DNA of 64,000 nt from Hwangdonia seohaensis (GCF_031932625.1 NZ_JAVSCK010000001.1:806001-870000), one strand, 5' to 3'; shown: positions 1-8,014, numbered from the stretch's first letter. Notes: generated from the sequence alone by a model not told the origin. Numbers and translations: made by a program.

Positions 1-72
1 GAAAATTACGTTTTTACTATAGAAGCTTTAGATAATAAACGTATAAAGCGCATAAAATTAACCAAGACTTAA
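1..72 (+). CDS. gldE: GldE C-terminus (partial, 5' end outside window)
   Basis: The window opens inside a reading frame of 23 codons plus TAA. The visible tail (FTIEAL...NKRIKRIKL) looks like the end of the transporter-associated (CorC/HlyC) domain that closes CBS-domain membrane proteins of the GldE type. In Flavobacteriaceae gldE lies directly before gldD, as here. The stop codon shares its last A with the ATG of the next gene (TAATG), so the two are translationally coupled. Only the last residues are seen, so the name rests mainly on the neighbour. Confidence 0.7.
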   Translation, partial: ENYVFTIEALDNKRIKRIKLTKT

Positions 73-653
73 TGAATAAGAATTTTTACGTTTGGCTATT
101 AATAATCGTCTGTTTGTCTTGCGGAGAAACAACAACCCCAAAACCTAAGGCAGAATTACGATTAGAATACCCGAAGGCTAAATATGTTGATGCCAATTTG
201 CAATTGCCGTTCACTTTCGAGAAAAATTTACTGTCCTCAAAAACGGTCTTAAAAGAGCTCAAAGCACCAACAAAAAGTTACGGTATAAACTTGGAATATG
301 CAGCGTTAAAAGGCACCATTTTTTTAACCTATAAGGCTATTGAAAAGGACGAAAAAAACCTGATAAGCTTTTTAAGGGATGCCCAAAAATTCACCTTGGA
401 GCACACCAAAAAAGCAGACGAAATTCCTGCATATCCATTTGAAGATGATAAAAGAAAGGTTTACGGTTTGCTATCCGAAGTAAAGGGAAATGTGGCGTCG
501 CCCGTACAGTTTTATGTAACCGATAGCGTTAATCATTTCTTAACGGGCTCGTTATATTTTAACGCCAAACCCAATTACGATTCTATTCTTCCGGCAGCAA
601 ATTATCTGCAAAAAGACATTAAGCATATTATGGAAACGTTAAGGTGGCGCTAA
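72..653 (+). CDS. gldD: Gliding motility lipoprotein GldD
   Basis: This 193-residue protein has a lipoprotein signal: a hydrophobic stretch at residues 6-16 followed by LSCG, with Cys17 as the lipidated residue. Length, the Lys/Pro-rich start of the mature part and the terminal segment (HIMETLRWR) match the GldD family. GldD is needed for flavobacterial gliding and is tied to the GldKLMN/type IX secretion machinery. It would sit in the cell envelope facing the periplasm. It overlaps the upstream gldE-like frame by one base. No terminator is obvious before the next gene 72 bp downstream. Confidence 0.9.
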   Translation: MNKNFYVWLLIIVCLSCGETTTPKPKAELRLEYPKAKYVDANLQLPFTFEKNLLSSKTVLKELKAPTKSYGINLEYAALKGTIFLTYKAIEKDEKNLISFLRDAQKFTLEHTKKADEIPAYPFEDDKRKVYGLLSEVKGNVASPVQFYVTDSVNHFLTGSLYFNAKPNYDSILPAANYLQKDIKHIMETLRWR

Positions 654-671
654 TCCATTTTACTCGCACAA

Positions 672-704
672 TTTGCTCTTAAGAGGTGTAAAGTTGTATA
701 TTTA
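672..704 (+). promoter_or_regulatory. Possible Bacteroidota-type promoter for the AraC-family gene
   Basis: TTTG at 672-675 is followed after 21 nt by TATATTTA at 697-704, one mismatch from TAnnTTTG. The predicted start is near 709, about 17 nt before the ATG at 726. The spacing is at the long end, so this is only suggestive. Confidence 0.35.
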
Positions 705-725
705 TAAAAGATAATTAAAAATTTA

Positions 726-1850
726 ATGACTCTTAATATATATAACACCCTAATACTGGCGGGCATTATACAAGGTTTTATATTTTCTATTGTTGTTTTT
801 ACTTCTAAAAAATACAGGCATAGATGTATTTATTATCTCATTGCTCTTATTCTGTGTTTCACACTTAGCAACCTTCAGTATTTTTTGTCGGACGCCGAAA
901 TCATCACCCGAGTTGATATGCACAACTTCATCTTTTTTCCTTTGGGATCTTTAATACCAGTGCTTATCTATTTCTACGTCATTATCTTTTTATATCCTTC
1001 AAAAAAAATAGTAACTCAGGAAAAGCTGCTGTACATTCCTTTTTTGTTTTTCCTTATCTTCACTTTTGTTTATAGGGTTAGTATAATTTCCCATGTTGAA
1101 AATAAGGTGTCTTATACGGTTTTCGGCTACTTTTTAAGTGTTCAGGAATTGGGCGGACTTATACTCACTATTGCTATTTTAACCTATTTGATTTTTAAGC
1201 TTAAAAAGTTTAAAAAAAGCCAGAATCGTTTAGATTTCAATATCATACATGGTGATTTGAATTGGCTTACCATTACATTAATCATATTTGTAGCCTTAAC
1301 CCTTTTATGGATGGTACTCGCCATAGATAACATTTTTTTCTCAAATTTCAGCACCTCATTCTATGCGCTTTGGGTAAGCATTTCTGCAACTATTTATTGG
1401 CTTGGGTATATAGGTATTTATAAATTTAAAGTATTGGAACAACGCAAAACAATACGGCGAAGTGTAAATAAAACCCAACAGCCAATACATCTTAAATCTG
1501 AAAAAAACGAATACATCCAAAAGCTGGAAGATCTTTTTCAGAAGGATAAAATATACTTAAATCCCAACTTAACATTAGATCGTGTTGCCGATACATTAAA
1601 TATAAGCACCAGCCATTTGTCTAGAATTATTAACACAGAATTGGGTGTGGGCTTTACCGAATACCTTAATAGGTTTAGGGTAGAAGAAGCAAAAAGATTA
1701 TTAAATACCCCAGACTTTTTTAATTATACCATTATAGCCATAGGGTTGGAAGCAGGGTTTAACTCAAAATCGGCATTTTTTAATGTATTTAAAAAAATAA
1801 CAGGGAAAACGCCACATGAATATAGAAAGGGACAGCTGAAAGAAAACTAG
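726..1850 (+). CDS. Membrane-anchored AraC-family transcriptional regulator
   Basis: The first 240 or so residues of this 374-aa protein are very hydrophobic, with about seven membrane-spanning segments. The C-terminal 110 residues form an AraC/XylS DNA-binding domain. Its first helix-turn-helix lies around residues 279-305 (LDRVADTLNISTSHLSRIIN) and the second around 331-365 (IAIGLEAGFNSKSAFFNVFK), followed by the family signature GKTPHEYR. Such 7TM-AraC proteins are common in Flavobacteriaceae; the ligand is unknown. Base composition is more AT-rich than gldD. It is monocistronic, and the downstream 516 bp carry only repeats. Confidence 0.88.
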   Translation: MTLNIYNTLILAGIIQGFIFSIVVFTSKKYRHRCIYYLIALILCFTLSNLQYFLSDAEIITRVDMHNFIFFPLGSLIPVLIYFYVIIFLYPSKKIVTQEKLLYIPFLFFLIFTFVYRVSIISHVENKVSYTVFGYFLSVQELGGLILTIAILTYLIFKLKKFKKSQNRLDFNIIHGDLNWLTITLIIFVALTLLWMVLAIDNIFFSNFSTSFYALWVSISATIYWLGYIGIYKFKVLEQRKTIRRSVNKTQQPIHLKSEKNEYIQKLEDLFQKDKIYLNPNLTLDRVADTLNISTSHLSRIINTELGVGFTEYLNRFRVEEAKRLLNTPDFFNYTIIAIGLEAGFNSKSAFFNVFKKITGKTPHEYRKGQLKEN

Positions 1851-1884
1851 AATTAATTAACCTGTTCAGCGTTTTGACCAAATT

Positions 1885-2005
1885 TGTCAATTCGAGTGAA
1901 TTTTACGATTAAAATGAGTAAAATTTGTATCGAGAATAAGAATTTTTGAACCATTAATGGGTTCTCAATTCAATTTTTCGTTCCTCAAAATCACTCGAAC
2001 TGACC
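1885..2005. repeat. Interspersed inverted-repeat element (TCGAGTGA family)
   Basis: A roughly 120-bp element begins TGTCAATTCGAGTGA and ends TCACTCGAACTGACC, so its ends are near-perfect inverted copies. Inner parts also pair (TATCGAGAAT near 1929 against GGTTCTCAATTC near 1960). A half copy (TCACTCGAACTGAC) occurs at 39006-39019 and a shorter relative lies inside metG at 61570-61610. I recall similar hairpin repeats between genes in other flavobacteria. Confidence 0.7.
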
Positions 2006-2092
2006 TATTGAAATTAATTTCATTCAAAATACATAACAGGTAATTTATTATAACAAATCTTCAACTAGAGCTCAGTAAATTGTTATGAATAA

Positions 2093-2218
2093 AACCCAAA
2101 CCTAAACCCTCTAAGGAGGGGAATAGCCGCAAGTATATTTCTCTCTGCCAATAAATATCGATTAAAAATACACGCAACGCTTCCCCTCTTGGGAGGGGAT
2201 TAAGAGGGGGGTGGGTTA
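2093..2218. repeat. MITE-like element with C-rich/G-rich terminal inverted repeats
   Basis: The left end (AACCCAAACCTAAACCCTC then TAAGGAGGGG) is an imperfect inverted copy of the right end, where CCCCTC, GGGAGGGG and GGGGGGTGGGTTA are seen. The middle, about 60 bp, is AT-rich and non-coding. This pattern resembles short non-autonomous repeats common in Bacteroidota intergenic DNA. The remainder of this gap (2219-2366) shows nothing I can name apart from the likely leader of the next gene. Confidence 0.6.
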
Positions 2219-2366
2219 AAAAAGCAAATACACACTTTTAATGATTCCTAATTTTTGATATTCCCATAAATCGGGACTGCATCCCAAGTTTTCAGTCTTA
2301 GATTTGGTAAGCACCTCCTTTCTTCTGTGTTAACAATAGCGTATTGTTTAATTAAAAAAGCTAAAA

Positions 2367-3695
2367 ATGAAAACATTAAAAACTTTAATTACCATTGGCG
2401 CACTATGTTTTTTTGCCTGTGATAAAACCGAAACCCTATCAGAAATTGATTCAGATTTCAACATAGATATTTATGTGGTTACCGAAAATGGTTTATCGGC
2501 TCTAAAGGACTCGCGCGTAGACGACCAAGATTTTAGCATTGTAAACGATATTGAAGCCTTCGATAATTTTAATGTAGGCCCTAACTCCGAAGGCACCGTA
2601 ACTCCTGTTACATATTATGGTGGTCATGAGTCTGGAACTAGAGATTTTGAACTTTACTTTGCAGGTGGAGATGGGCACATACACAAATACCACAAACGTA
2701 TAAACGAACCAATTGAGAGCCTTTGGGCTTATAATACGGGTGCAGCACTAACCGCCACAGTTACCGCTTTTACGTATCATTTTTACCATACTTATGGAAG
2801 TGCAAATTCTGGTGAAAACAGACAAGAAGATTTTGTATATGCGGGCAATACCGCAGGCAAATTTGTAAGCTTACATGGCAACGGAGATGAATATTGGAGC
2901 TACACGCTTGAAAATAATGCACCCATACACAGTAGCGCTGTACATGTGGACGGACATGGCTTAGTAGTTTTTGGTGCCGACGATGGTTATGTTTACGCCC
3001 TTAATGCCTATGCTGGAGATTTATGGTGGAGGTTCGATACCGGAGGAGCGGTAAGAAGTAGCCCTGTGAACATTACTGTAAGGGTAGGGAATTTTGATGA
3101 GGCATCAGGAAAAATCATTGTAGGAAATGATATAGGAAAACTTTATGCGTTAGACATTCCTAAAAAAGAAGTGATATGGGAGCTTGATTCAGGAAGTGCT
3201 TTTAAAAGTTCGCCATTTATTAAAGATTTAAAAGGTGTTAATGAGCTTTACATAGGCTGTAACAATGGGAAAATGTATAAGTTAGATGCTGATACCGGCA
3301 GTGTAATCTGGGAATTTCAAGCTGGTGGTGCTATAGAAAGCTCTCCAGTTTACAATATTTCTACTGGTACGGCATCAGAGAACGGAATATACTTTGGTAG
3401 TGATGATGGATTTTTGTACTGTATTGATAGTAACGATGGGGCTTTAATTTGGAAAACCAATCTTAATGCTGGCCCTATAAAAAGTTCGCCTACCGTAGAA
3501 TATTATTATGATATAGTTTATGTGAATACGCCACTAGGGGTATTTGGGTTGAACACCGAAACAGGCGAGATACAATCTGAATACCCTGTGCCTGCCGATG
3601 GTTTTGCTAAAAGCTCTCCTGTGGTAATATCCTACGACGACTATGATGATTACTATTTTAGTTTTAAAATTCCATCTATTTCACCAATTTATTAA
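2367..3695 (+). CDS. PQQ-type beta-propeller lipoprotein
   Basis: This 442-residue protein has a lipoprotein signal (hydrophobic residues 6-17, then FFAC with Cys18). The body carries at least five blade repeats of the PQQ/BamB type, each shaped like L(Y/F)xLDxxxGxxxWxxxxxGxxxSSP, between about residues 205 and 425. These predict an eight- or seven-bladed propeller held at the periplasmic side of a membrane. It may bind other envelope proteins, as BamB does, but no enzymatic site is visible. The blade region is well conserved within the protein, while the N-terminal 130 residues are less regular. It stands alone between repeats and a convergent gene. Confidence 0.78.
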   Translation: MKTLKTLITIGALCFFACDKTETLSEIDSDFNIDIYVVTENGLSALKDSRVDDQDFSIVNDIEAFDNFNVGPNSEGTVTPVTYYGGHESGTRDFELYFAGGDGHIHKYHKRINEPIESLWAYNTGAALTATVTAFTYHFYHTYGSANSGENRQEDFVYAGNTAGKFVSLHGNGDEYWSYTLENNAPIHSSAVHVDGHGLVVFGADDGYVYALNAYAGDLWWRFDTGGAVRSSPVNITVRVGNFDEASGKIIVGNDIGKLYALDIPKKEVIWELDSGSAFKSSPFIKDLKGVNELYIGCNNGKMYKLDADTGSVIWEFQAGGAIESSPVYNISTGTASENGIYFGSDDGFLYCIDSNDGALIWKTNLNAGPIKSSPTVEYYYDIVYVNTPLGVFGLNTETGEIQSEYPVPADGFAKSSPVVISYDDYDDYYFSFKIPSISPIY

Positions 3696-3754
3696 TAAAA
3701 ACATACAAACACCATAAAACCGTTTAAGAACGCGTTAAGAAGAATTTTTTAAGC

Positions 3755-3792
3755 AAAAAAAACTGTCAGTTCTGAAGTTTCGGGACTGACAG
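3755..3792 (-). terminator. Intrinsic terminator of the HMA lipoprotein gene
   Basis: An 8-bp stem CTGTCAGT (3763-3770) / ACTGACAG (3785-3792) lies next to eight A residues (3755-3762). Read on the minus strand this is a hairpin followed by a U run, just past the stop of the minus-strand gene. Confidence 0.75.
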
Positions 3793-3805
3793 GTCTTAAA
3801 AAGAG

Positions 3806-4300
3806 TTATGCTTTTTTAGCGCAACACGCCTTTTTACAATCGGCGGCACAGGCTTTTTTCTCGGCATCGGTTTTGTTGGCGCAACAGGCTTTGGCGCAAT
3901 CTGCATCACAGGCTTTTTTAGCCGAAAAGCCTTCAACGGTCTTCATGTCGCTAACCTTATAAATATCGGCAACTTTGGTTACGGTTTCTTCAAGCGCTGT
4001 TGGGGTAACCTTAGCGTCGTTGTATTCAACCATAGCTAGTTTTCTGTCAAAATCTACTTTAGCCGATTTTACGCCTTCCATTTTGGCTATTTTTTTCTCG
4101 ATGGTTTTTGCGCATCCAATTTCGCAGGTCATGCCATCAATAGTGAATTCCGCTTTAGCGTAAGTCGCATTTGGGTCTAGTGTTTTAACGGTCTCCGAGG
4201 CTACTTCAACCGTTTTAATCTCAGCTTTGGTTTCGTTTTTACAGCTAAAAGCAAAAAGTGTAATTATAGTAATGGCTATAATATTCTTAAATGTTTTCAT
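3806..4300 (-). CDS. Heavy-metal-associated (HMA) lipoprotein with Cys-rich tail
   Basis: This 164-aa protein starts with a lipoprotein signal (FAFSCKNE, Cys20). Residues 49-115 form one HMA ferredoxin-like domain with the metal loop GMTCEIGC. The cysteines are spaced CxxxC rather than the usual CxxC. The last 37 residues hold two imperfect copies of KKACxADCxKACCAxK, giving eight more cysteines. Known HMA domains carry Cu(I), Zn or similar ions; here the anchored form could be a periplasmic metal buffer. A possible promoter element (TAGATTTG, minus strand) lies at 4326-4333. No metal ATPase gene is adjacent. Confidence 0.85.
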   Translation of the reverse strand: MKTFKNIIAITIITLFAFSCKNETKAEIKTVEVASETVKTLDPNATYAKAEFTIDGMTCEIGCAKTIEKKIAKMEGVKSAKVDFDRKLAMVEYNDAKVTPTALEETVTKVADIYKVSDMKTVEGFSAKKACDADCAKACCANKTDAEKKACAADCKKACCAKKA

Positions 4301-4736
4301 TTGGGTGTGTTTTAAATTAATTTATCAAATCTATGGGATGTATTGCGTTTTACTTGGAAGCTTTGCATGCCCATTGTAGCTACAAAGCTACTAAATAAAG
4401 ACGGTTAATGCACAAAAAAGTATAATTTTATAATTCTCGATAAACACCTAAACTAAACCCTGTCCATTTAAAATGCATAACTCTTTTTAGGCTTGCTCTA
4501 ACTGTGAAAATTTGTTTAAAACGGATTAAAAAACCACGAATGAAATGAATAGCAAAACATCGTTTTTCTTTTTTTGAGTTTTAATACGTTTTGGTATTGT
4601 GCCAAGGCGTTTATTTTAAAATAGTTTGTGCTAAATTATTATTAATCGATTTTTTTTACGAAATTTAGAGAAATCTATCTTCAAACCACCTAATTATAGT
4701 GCGCATTTAAATCTAAAAATATATAGATATAAAATC
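4301..4736. other. Intergenic region with divergent promoters, no gene seen
   Basis: These 436 bp separate two divergent genes. On the minus strand TAGATTTG (4326-4333) fits the flavobacterial -7 element for the HMA gene. The rest is AT-rich with short A/T tracts. I see no open frame with coding character, no strong hairpin and no known repeat. Confidence 0.5.
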
Positions 4737-5189
4737 ATGAAAACGCTTTCACTTCCCATTCGTTTTGGCCTCGTTACAAGTGCGGTACTCATTGCTTATT
4801 TTTTAATTTTGGCCTTGTTTGACAAACATACAAATCCCGTTTTTAGCTTTTTTAACGCCGTAATAACCGTTTTTGGTGTTTTTGACGCCGTTAGATTGCA
4901 AAAGCTTAAGGATGCCGAATCGTTTTCTTATGGCGAAGGCTTTAAAACAGGCATCATTACCGGCTTTGTTGCCACCTTCTTTTTTACGGTATTCTTTTTG
5001 TTTTATGCCACCGAAGTCAACCCTGGCTTTTTATCGCAATTATTGGAAAACATTGATGGTGTTTTTAATGTTGATATAGGCATGGTCACATTTATTGTGG
5101 CGATCATGGGGGTTGCTACAACGGTGATTTCAACCTTAACCGTGATGCAATTTTTTAAAAACAGCGGAAATATTCTTCAAAAGAAATAA
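4737..5189 (+). CDS. DUF4199-like small membrane protein
   Basis: The 150 residues contain four hydrophobic segments (about 10-30, 36-50, 75-95 and 118-140). The loop between segments two and three holds FSYGEGFKTGIITG, which resembles the conserved loop of DUF4199 proteins found throughout Bacteroidota. The function of that family is unknown. The gene sits upstream of rplU but a separate strong promoter lies between them, so it is probably its own transcript. Confidence 0.6.
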   Translation: MKTLSLPIRFGLVTSAVLIAYFLILALFDKHTNPVFSFFNAVITVFGVFDAVRLQKLKDAESFSYGEGFKTGIITGFVATFFFTVFFLFYATEVNPGFLSQLLENIDGVFNVDIGMVTFIVAIMGVATTVISTLTVMQFFKNSGNILQKK

Positions 5190-5193
5190 AACG

Positions 5194-5224
5194 TTTGCAG
5201 TTTAATTATTTAGCCGTATATTTG
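5194..5224 (+). promoter_or_regulatory. Strong flavobacterial promoter for rplU-rpmA
   Basis: TTTG at 5194-5197 and TATATTTG at 5217-5224 are separated by 19 nt, an exact match to the Bacteroidota -33/-7 consensus. The predicted start is near 5229, leaving a leader of about 35 nt before the rplU ATG. Confidence 0.8.
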
Positions 5225-5264
5225 CACTCATTTTTTGAACAAATTTAATTAATAAAAATTCGCT

Positions 5265-5936
5265 ATGTACGCAATTGTAGAGATAGCAGGGCATCAATTT
5301 AAAGTTGAAAAAGACCAAAAAGTTTTTGTTAACCGTTTGCAAACTGAAGAAGGTAAGAAAGTAGATTTCGATAACGTTCTTTTAATTGGAGATGGCGACA
5401 AAGTAACTGTAGGCGCCCCAGCTATAGACGGAGCACAGGTTAGTGCAAAAGTCTTAAAGCACCTTAAAGGTGATAAAGTAATCGTTTTCAAAAAGAAAAG
5501 ACGTAAAGGTTATCGTGTAAAAAACGGACACCGTCAATCTTTATCTGAAATCGTAATCGAAAGCATCGTTGCTTCGGGAGCTAAAAAAGCTGCTCCAAAA
5601 AAAGAAGCTAAAAAAGAAGAACCAAAAGCAAAAGCACCAAAGGCCGAAGCAAAACCAGCTGCTAAAAAAGCAACAGGAAAAGCTGACGATTTAAAGAAAA
5701 TCGAAGGTGCAGGGCCTAAAGCGGCAGAAGCTTTAGTAAACGCAGGTTTAGATACTTTTGCTAAGGTGGCAAAAGCAAAACCAGAAGATTTAAGTAATAT
5801 TCTTTCAGAAGCAAGTTCAAGATTAGCTCACATTGTGACTGATACTTGGCCAAAGCAAGCTAAATTAGCTGCAGATGGAAAATGGGACGAGCTTAAAGAA
5901 TTACAAGACAGATTAGAAGGCGGTATTGAAAAATAG
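5265..5936 (+). CDS. rplU: 50S ribosomal protein L21 with long C-terminal extension
   Basis: Residues 1-103 are an ordinary L21 (start MYAIVEIAGHQFKVEKDQ; KRRKGYRVKNGHRQ near residues 75-90). The remaining 120 residues are extra: a Lys/Ala/Pro-rich linker (about 104-138) and then a helical domain with KIEGAGPKAAEALVNAGL, a helix-hairpin-helix-like motif also seen in L21 of other flavobacteria. Usual bacterial L21 is about 103 residues. L21 binds 23S rRNA in the large subunit; the extension may contact RNA or DNA, but that is inference. It is followed by rpmA after 42 bp, in the classical pair. Confidence 0.95.
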   Translation: MYAIVEIAGHQFKVEKDQKVFVNRLQTEEGKKVDFDNVLLIGDGDKVTVGAPAIDGAQVSAKVLKHLKGDKVIVFKKKRRKGYRVKNGHRQSLSEIVIESIVASGAKKAAPKKEAKKEEPKAKAPKAEAKPAAKKATGKADDLKKIEGAGPKAAEALVNAGLDTFAKVAKAKPEDLSNILSEASSRLAHIVTDTWPKQAKLAADGKWDELKELQDRLEGGIEK

Positions 5937-5978
5937 TTTTTCATATACTTAATATTAACAATATAAATACTTAAGACA

Positions 5979-6239
5979 ATGGCTCATAAAAAAGGAGTAG
6001 GTAGTTCTAAGAATGGTAGAGAATCAGAATCGAAACGCTTAGGTGTTAAGATTTTTGGTGGACAAGCTGCCATTGCTGGAAACATTATCATAAGACAACG
6101 TGGTAACACGCATCACCCAGGTGAAAACGTATACCAAGGAAAGGATCACACATTGCACGCGCAAGTTGATGGTCTTGTAAAATTTACAAAGAAAAAAGAC
6201 AACAAATCTTACGTTTCTATTGAGCCTTTTGATGCTTAA
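5979..6239 (+). CDS. rpmA: 50S ribosomal protein L27
   Basis: This 86-residue protein starts MAHKKGVGSSKNGRESESKR, the conserved N-terminus of L27 that reaches the peptidyl-transferase centre. The motif GNIIIRQRGNTHHPGENV is also typical. Unlike Firmicutes L27 there is no cleaved leader peptide before the MAHKKG. It is the second gene of the rplU-rpmA operon and ends just before a strong terminator. Confidence 0.97.
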   Translation: MAHKKGVGSSKNGRESESKRLGVKIFGGQAAIAGNIIIRQRGNTHHPGENVYQGKDHTLHAQVDGLVKFTKKKDNKSYVSIEPFDA

Positions 6240-6261
6240 TAAACACTTTCTTTAAAATTAA

Positions 6262-6317
6262 CCCTGAGCATGTCTCAGGGCATTTAAAACCTTTCTGGAA
6301 ACAGAAAGGTTTTTTTT
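6262..6317 (+). terminator. Double-hairpin terminator of rplU-rpmA
   Basis: A first stem CCCTGAG/CTCAGGG (6262-6280) is followed by a second, stronger one, AAACCTTTCTG/CAGAAAGGTTT with a GAAA loop (6287-6312), and a T run to 6317. The T run overlaps the stop codon of the convergent gene. Confidence 0.9.
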
Positions 6318-6789
6318 ATGCTTTCAAAATATCCCTCACGATTTTTAAATGGTGATTGGTATGCATTTCTAAAAACCGTAGCGTTTGCTTTTTAGATAAT
6401 TTCCCGAATATAAAATGCTTGAAATACGCTTTTTCAGGTAAGGGTTTTAAAGCATCAATATGGTTTTTTGCGGTTTGCAATTGGGTTTTTAAGTCTTCAT
6501 CTAAAATAACATTTGGCGGCCGCACTATTTTTGGGGCTTTAACCTTCCCTCTTGGGATATAGCCTATGGGGAATAAAACCGTGCGCCAAAAACTAAACTT
6601 TCGCTCATAATCTGCTGGGTTCGATTTTATGGTCCATTCGCAAACGGCGTTAAATACCTTTAAGCTATGGTCGAGCTGCCAACCAATATCAGATTTAGTA
6701 ACCTTAGGGTTGGTTTGGTCCTTAAGAGGTATATGTTGCTCTATTTCAGATAATAAAGCATGTAAATCTTTGATTTTTTTATTCGACAT
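6316..6789 (-). CDS. DUF1569 (DinB-like) protein
   Basis: The 157-aa product has WQLDHSLKVFNAV near residues 42-54 and ends with RFLEMHTNHHLKIVRDIL. This spacing of histidines (the DH in the first motif, HTNHH near the end) is the likely metal site of the DUF1569 branch of DinB-like four-helix proteins. The biochemical role is unknown; some relatives are metal-dependent transferases. The gene is convergent with rpmA, sharing the terminator region, and stands alone. Confidence 0.8.
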   Translation of the reverse strand: MSNKKIKDLHALLSEIEQHIPLKDQTNPKVTKSDIGWQLDHSLKVFNAVCEWTIKSNPADYERKFSFWRTVLFPIGYIPRGKVKAPKIVRPPNVILDEDLKTQLQTAKNHIDALKPLPEKAYFKHFIFGKLSKKQTLRFLEMHTNHHLKIVRDILKA

Positions 6790-6869
6790 GGTTTAAATTT
6801 ATTTCAAAAGATATTGATTAAATTCTTAACTTAGGCTATTGCATATTGTTTTACTTAAAATTATTGATT

Positions 6870-7139
6870 ATGCTACCGTTTAGATCAGAAATTAGAAACT
6901 CTCCGAACCAACAAACCATTAAGATTTTTTTGAGTGATGAATCCTCAGGTGCTAAGATAAAAAGGCATTTAGAGCATTTTAACGAGATTGAAATGATTGA
7001 AATAAGTGAAAGTATTGGGCAAAACCGAGTTCCTGAAAACATTACGGTTTTCTTGAAAGACGATGTAGATATTAATAAAATGAAGCAATCCATCGACTCT
7101 AGTTTGTGGTGGTATTTTGAAGAGGATATGGTGGATTGA
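6870..7139 (+). CDS. Small protein of unknown function
   Basis: A frame of 89 codons from the ATG at 6870 (an upstream TTG at 6846 is less likely). I do not recognise the family. The sequence is soluble-looking and mixed alpha/beta in pattern (TIKIFLSDESSG, IEMIEIS, NITVFLKDDVD), rich in Asp/Glu and ending WWYFEEDM. The opposite strand is also open here, but its product is less protein-like. The frame ends 11 bp before the stop of the convergent vsr gene. Confidence 0.5.
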   Translation: MLPFRSEIRNSPNQQTIKIFLSDESSGAKIKRHLEHFNEIEMIEISESIGQNRVPENITVFLKDDVDINKMKQSIDSSLWWYFEEDMVD

Positions 7140-7149
7140 TTTTCATCGT

Positions 7150-7620
7150 TCACGGGTTTTCGCCCGTATGAATATATACCATTACATCATTAATGCATTT
7201 GTCGAGTTCTTTTATTATGTCGTGGTCCCAAAACCTGAAAACGGTGTAGCCCAAATTTTTCAATTCTAAATTTACTTCTTTATCGCGCTGCATATTGCGT
7301 TCTATTTTAGGAATCCAAAAACCGCGATTGGATTTAAGTTTAGCTTTTCTTTCCTGCCAATTGTACCCGTGCCAAAATGCACCGTCGATAAAAACAGCAA
7401 GCTTATACCTTTGAATGGACACATCGGGTTTGCCAAAAAGTTTTTTTGAGTTTACGCGATACCTTACGCCTTTTGCCCATAAAGCTTTTCTGAACATCAG
7501 TTCGGGTTTGGTGTTTTTACCTTGAATACGGCTCATTATTTTAGAGCGTTTTTTGGTGGTATAGAAACCAGACGCTTCATTAAACCGAGGCACTTTTATT
7601 TTTTCTTCGTTATAGCCCAT
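7150..7620 (-). CDS. vsr: Very short patch repair (Vsr) endonuclease
   Basis: The 156-aa product from the ATG at 7620 contains the Vsr core: MSRIQGKNTKPELMFRKAL near residues 28-46, KPDVSIQRYKLAVFIDGAFWHG (catalytic Asp and the FxDGxFWHG block) and FRFWDHDI near the end. Vsr nicks DNA at T:G mismatches that arise by deamination of 5-methylcytosine. The frame extends 25 codons further upstream, but MGYNEEK is the more natural start. No cytosine methyltransferase gene is nearby, which is unusual because vsr normally accompanies dcm-like genes. Confidence 0.88.
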   Translation of the reverse strand: MGYNEEKIKVPRFNEASGFYTTKKRSKIMSRIQGKNTKPELMFRKALWAKGVRYRVNSKKLFGKPDVSIQRYKLAVFIDGAFWHGYNWQERKAKLKSNRGFWIPKIERNMQRDKEVNLELKNLGYTVFRFWDHDIIKELDKCINDVMVYIHTGENP

Positions 7621-7859
7621 TTGTAAATAAATATAACGAAAAAAGGGAAGTGTAGCAAGCCATGGCAGATTGTGCGATAGCGATTGTAACGGCATCCTTT
7701 TTAAAAATATAAAAACTATAAACCTTGATTAGAGAAAAGAATAACAGATTGTTACCTCGCTTGCCCTTAACCCAAATGTTTTAAAAAGATATAGTGTAAA
7801 GCGCGGTTTATTTTGGCTTTTTCTGCCAAAATAAAATTGCCCAAATTATTTACAGTTTC

Positions 7860-7927
7860 AATTTAAAAGTTTGCACATTTCCACTTCGCTCAGTGCAGGC
7901 TTAGTTACTGGCTCGCAATGACGGTGC
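7860..7927. repeat. Decayed REP-like sequence
   Basis: In the 399-bp gap between vsr and ahcY, the segment around CACTTCGCTCAGTGCAG and GCTCGCAATGACGG matches end pieces of the CGTCATTGCGA family that flanks leuS. It is a fragment rather than a full copy. No coding frame is evident in this gap. Confidence 0.45.
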
Positions 7928-7961
7928 AAAAAAAAATCCCAAACATTGCTGCTCGGGATTT
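7928..7961 (-). terminator. Likely terminator downstream of ahcY
   Basis: AAATCCC (7934-7940) pairs with GGGATTT (7955-7961), and an A run at 7928-7936 becomes a U run on the minus strand. It lies about 60 bp past the ahcY stop, with a REP-type hairpin (7991-8014) in between. Confidence 0.65.
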
Positions 7962-7990
7962 AATTTATAATAATATAGTTTCGATTAATA

Positions 7991-8014
7991 AGATTCCCAC
8001 CTTCGTGGGAATGA
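7991..8014. repeat. Short hairpin repeat (CATTCCCNNGAAGGNGGGAAT family)
   Basis: GATTCCCAC and GTGGGAATG form a stem around CTTC. Other copies are at 11000-11023, 21699-21723, 30239-30263 (decayed) and 57219-57243, each just downstream of or between genes. Orientation varies. Confidence 0.7.

Noticed and set aside
4301..4736. A small RNA or gene in the 4.3-4.7-kb gap
   Set aside because: No stable hairpin with T run and no coding pattern; only AT-rich promoter-like DNA.
6851..7153. A 100-codon minus-strand frame opposite the small gene at 6870
   Set aside because: It overlaps the vsr stop and reads as a Ser/Ile-rich product with no structure; the plus-strand product looks more like a real protein.
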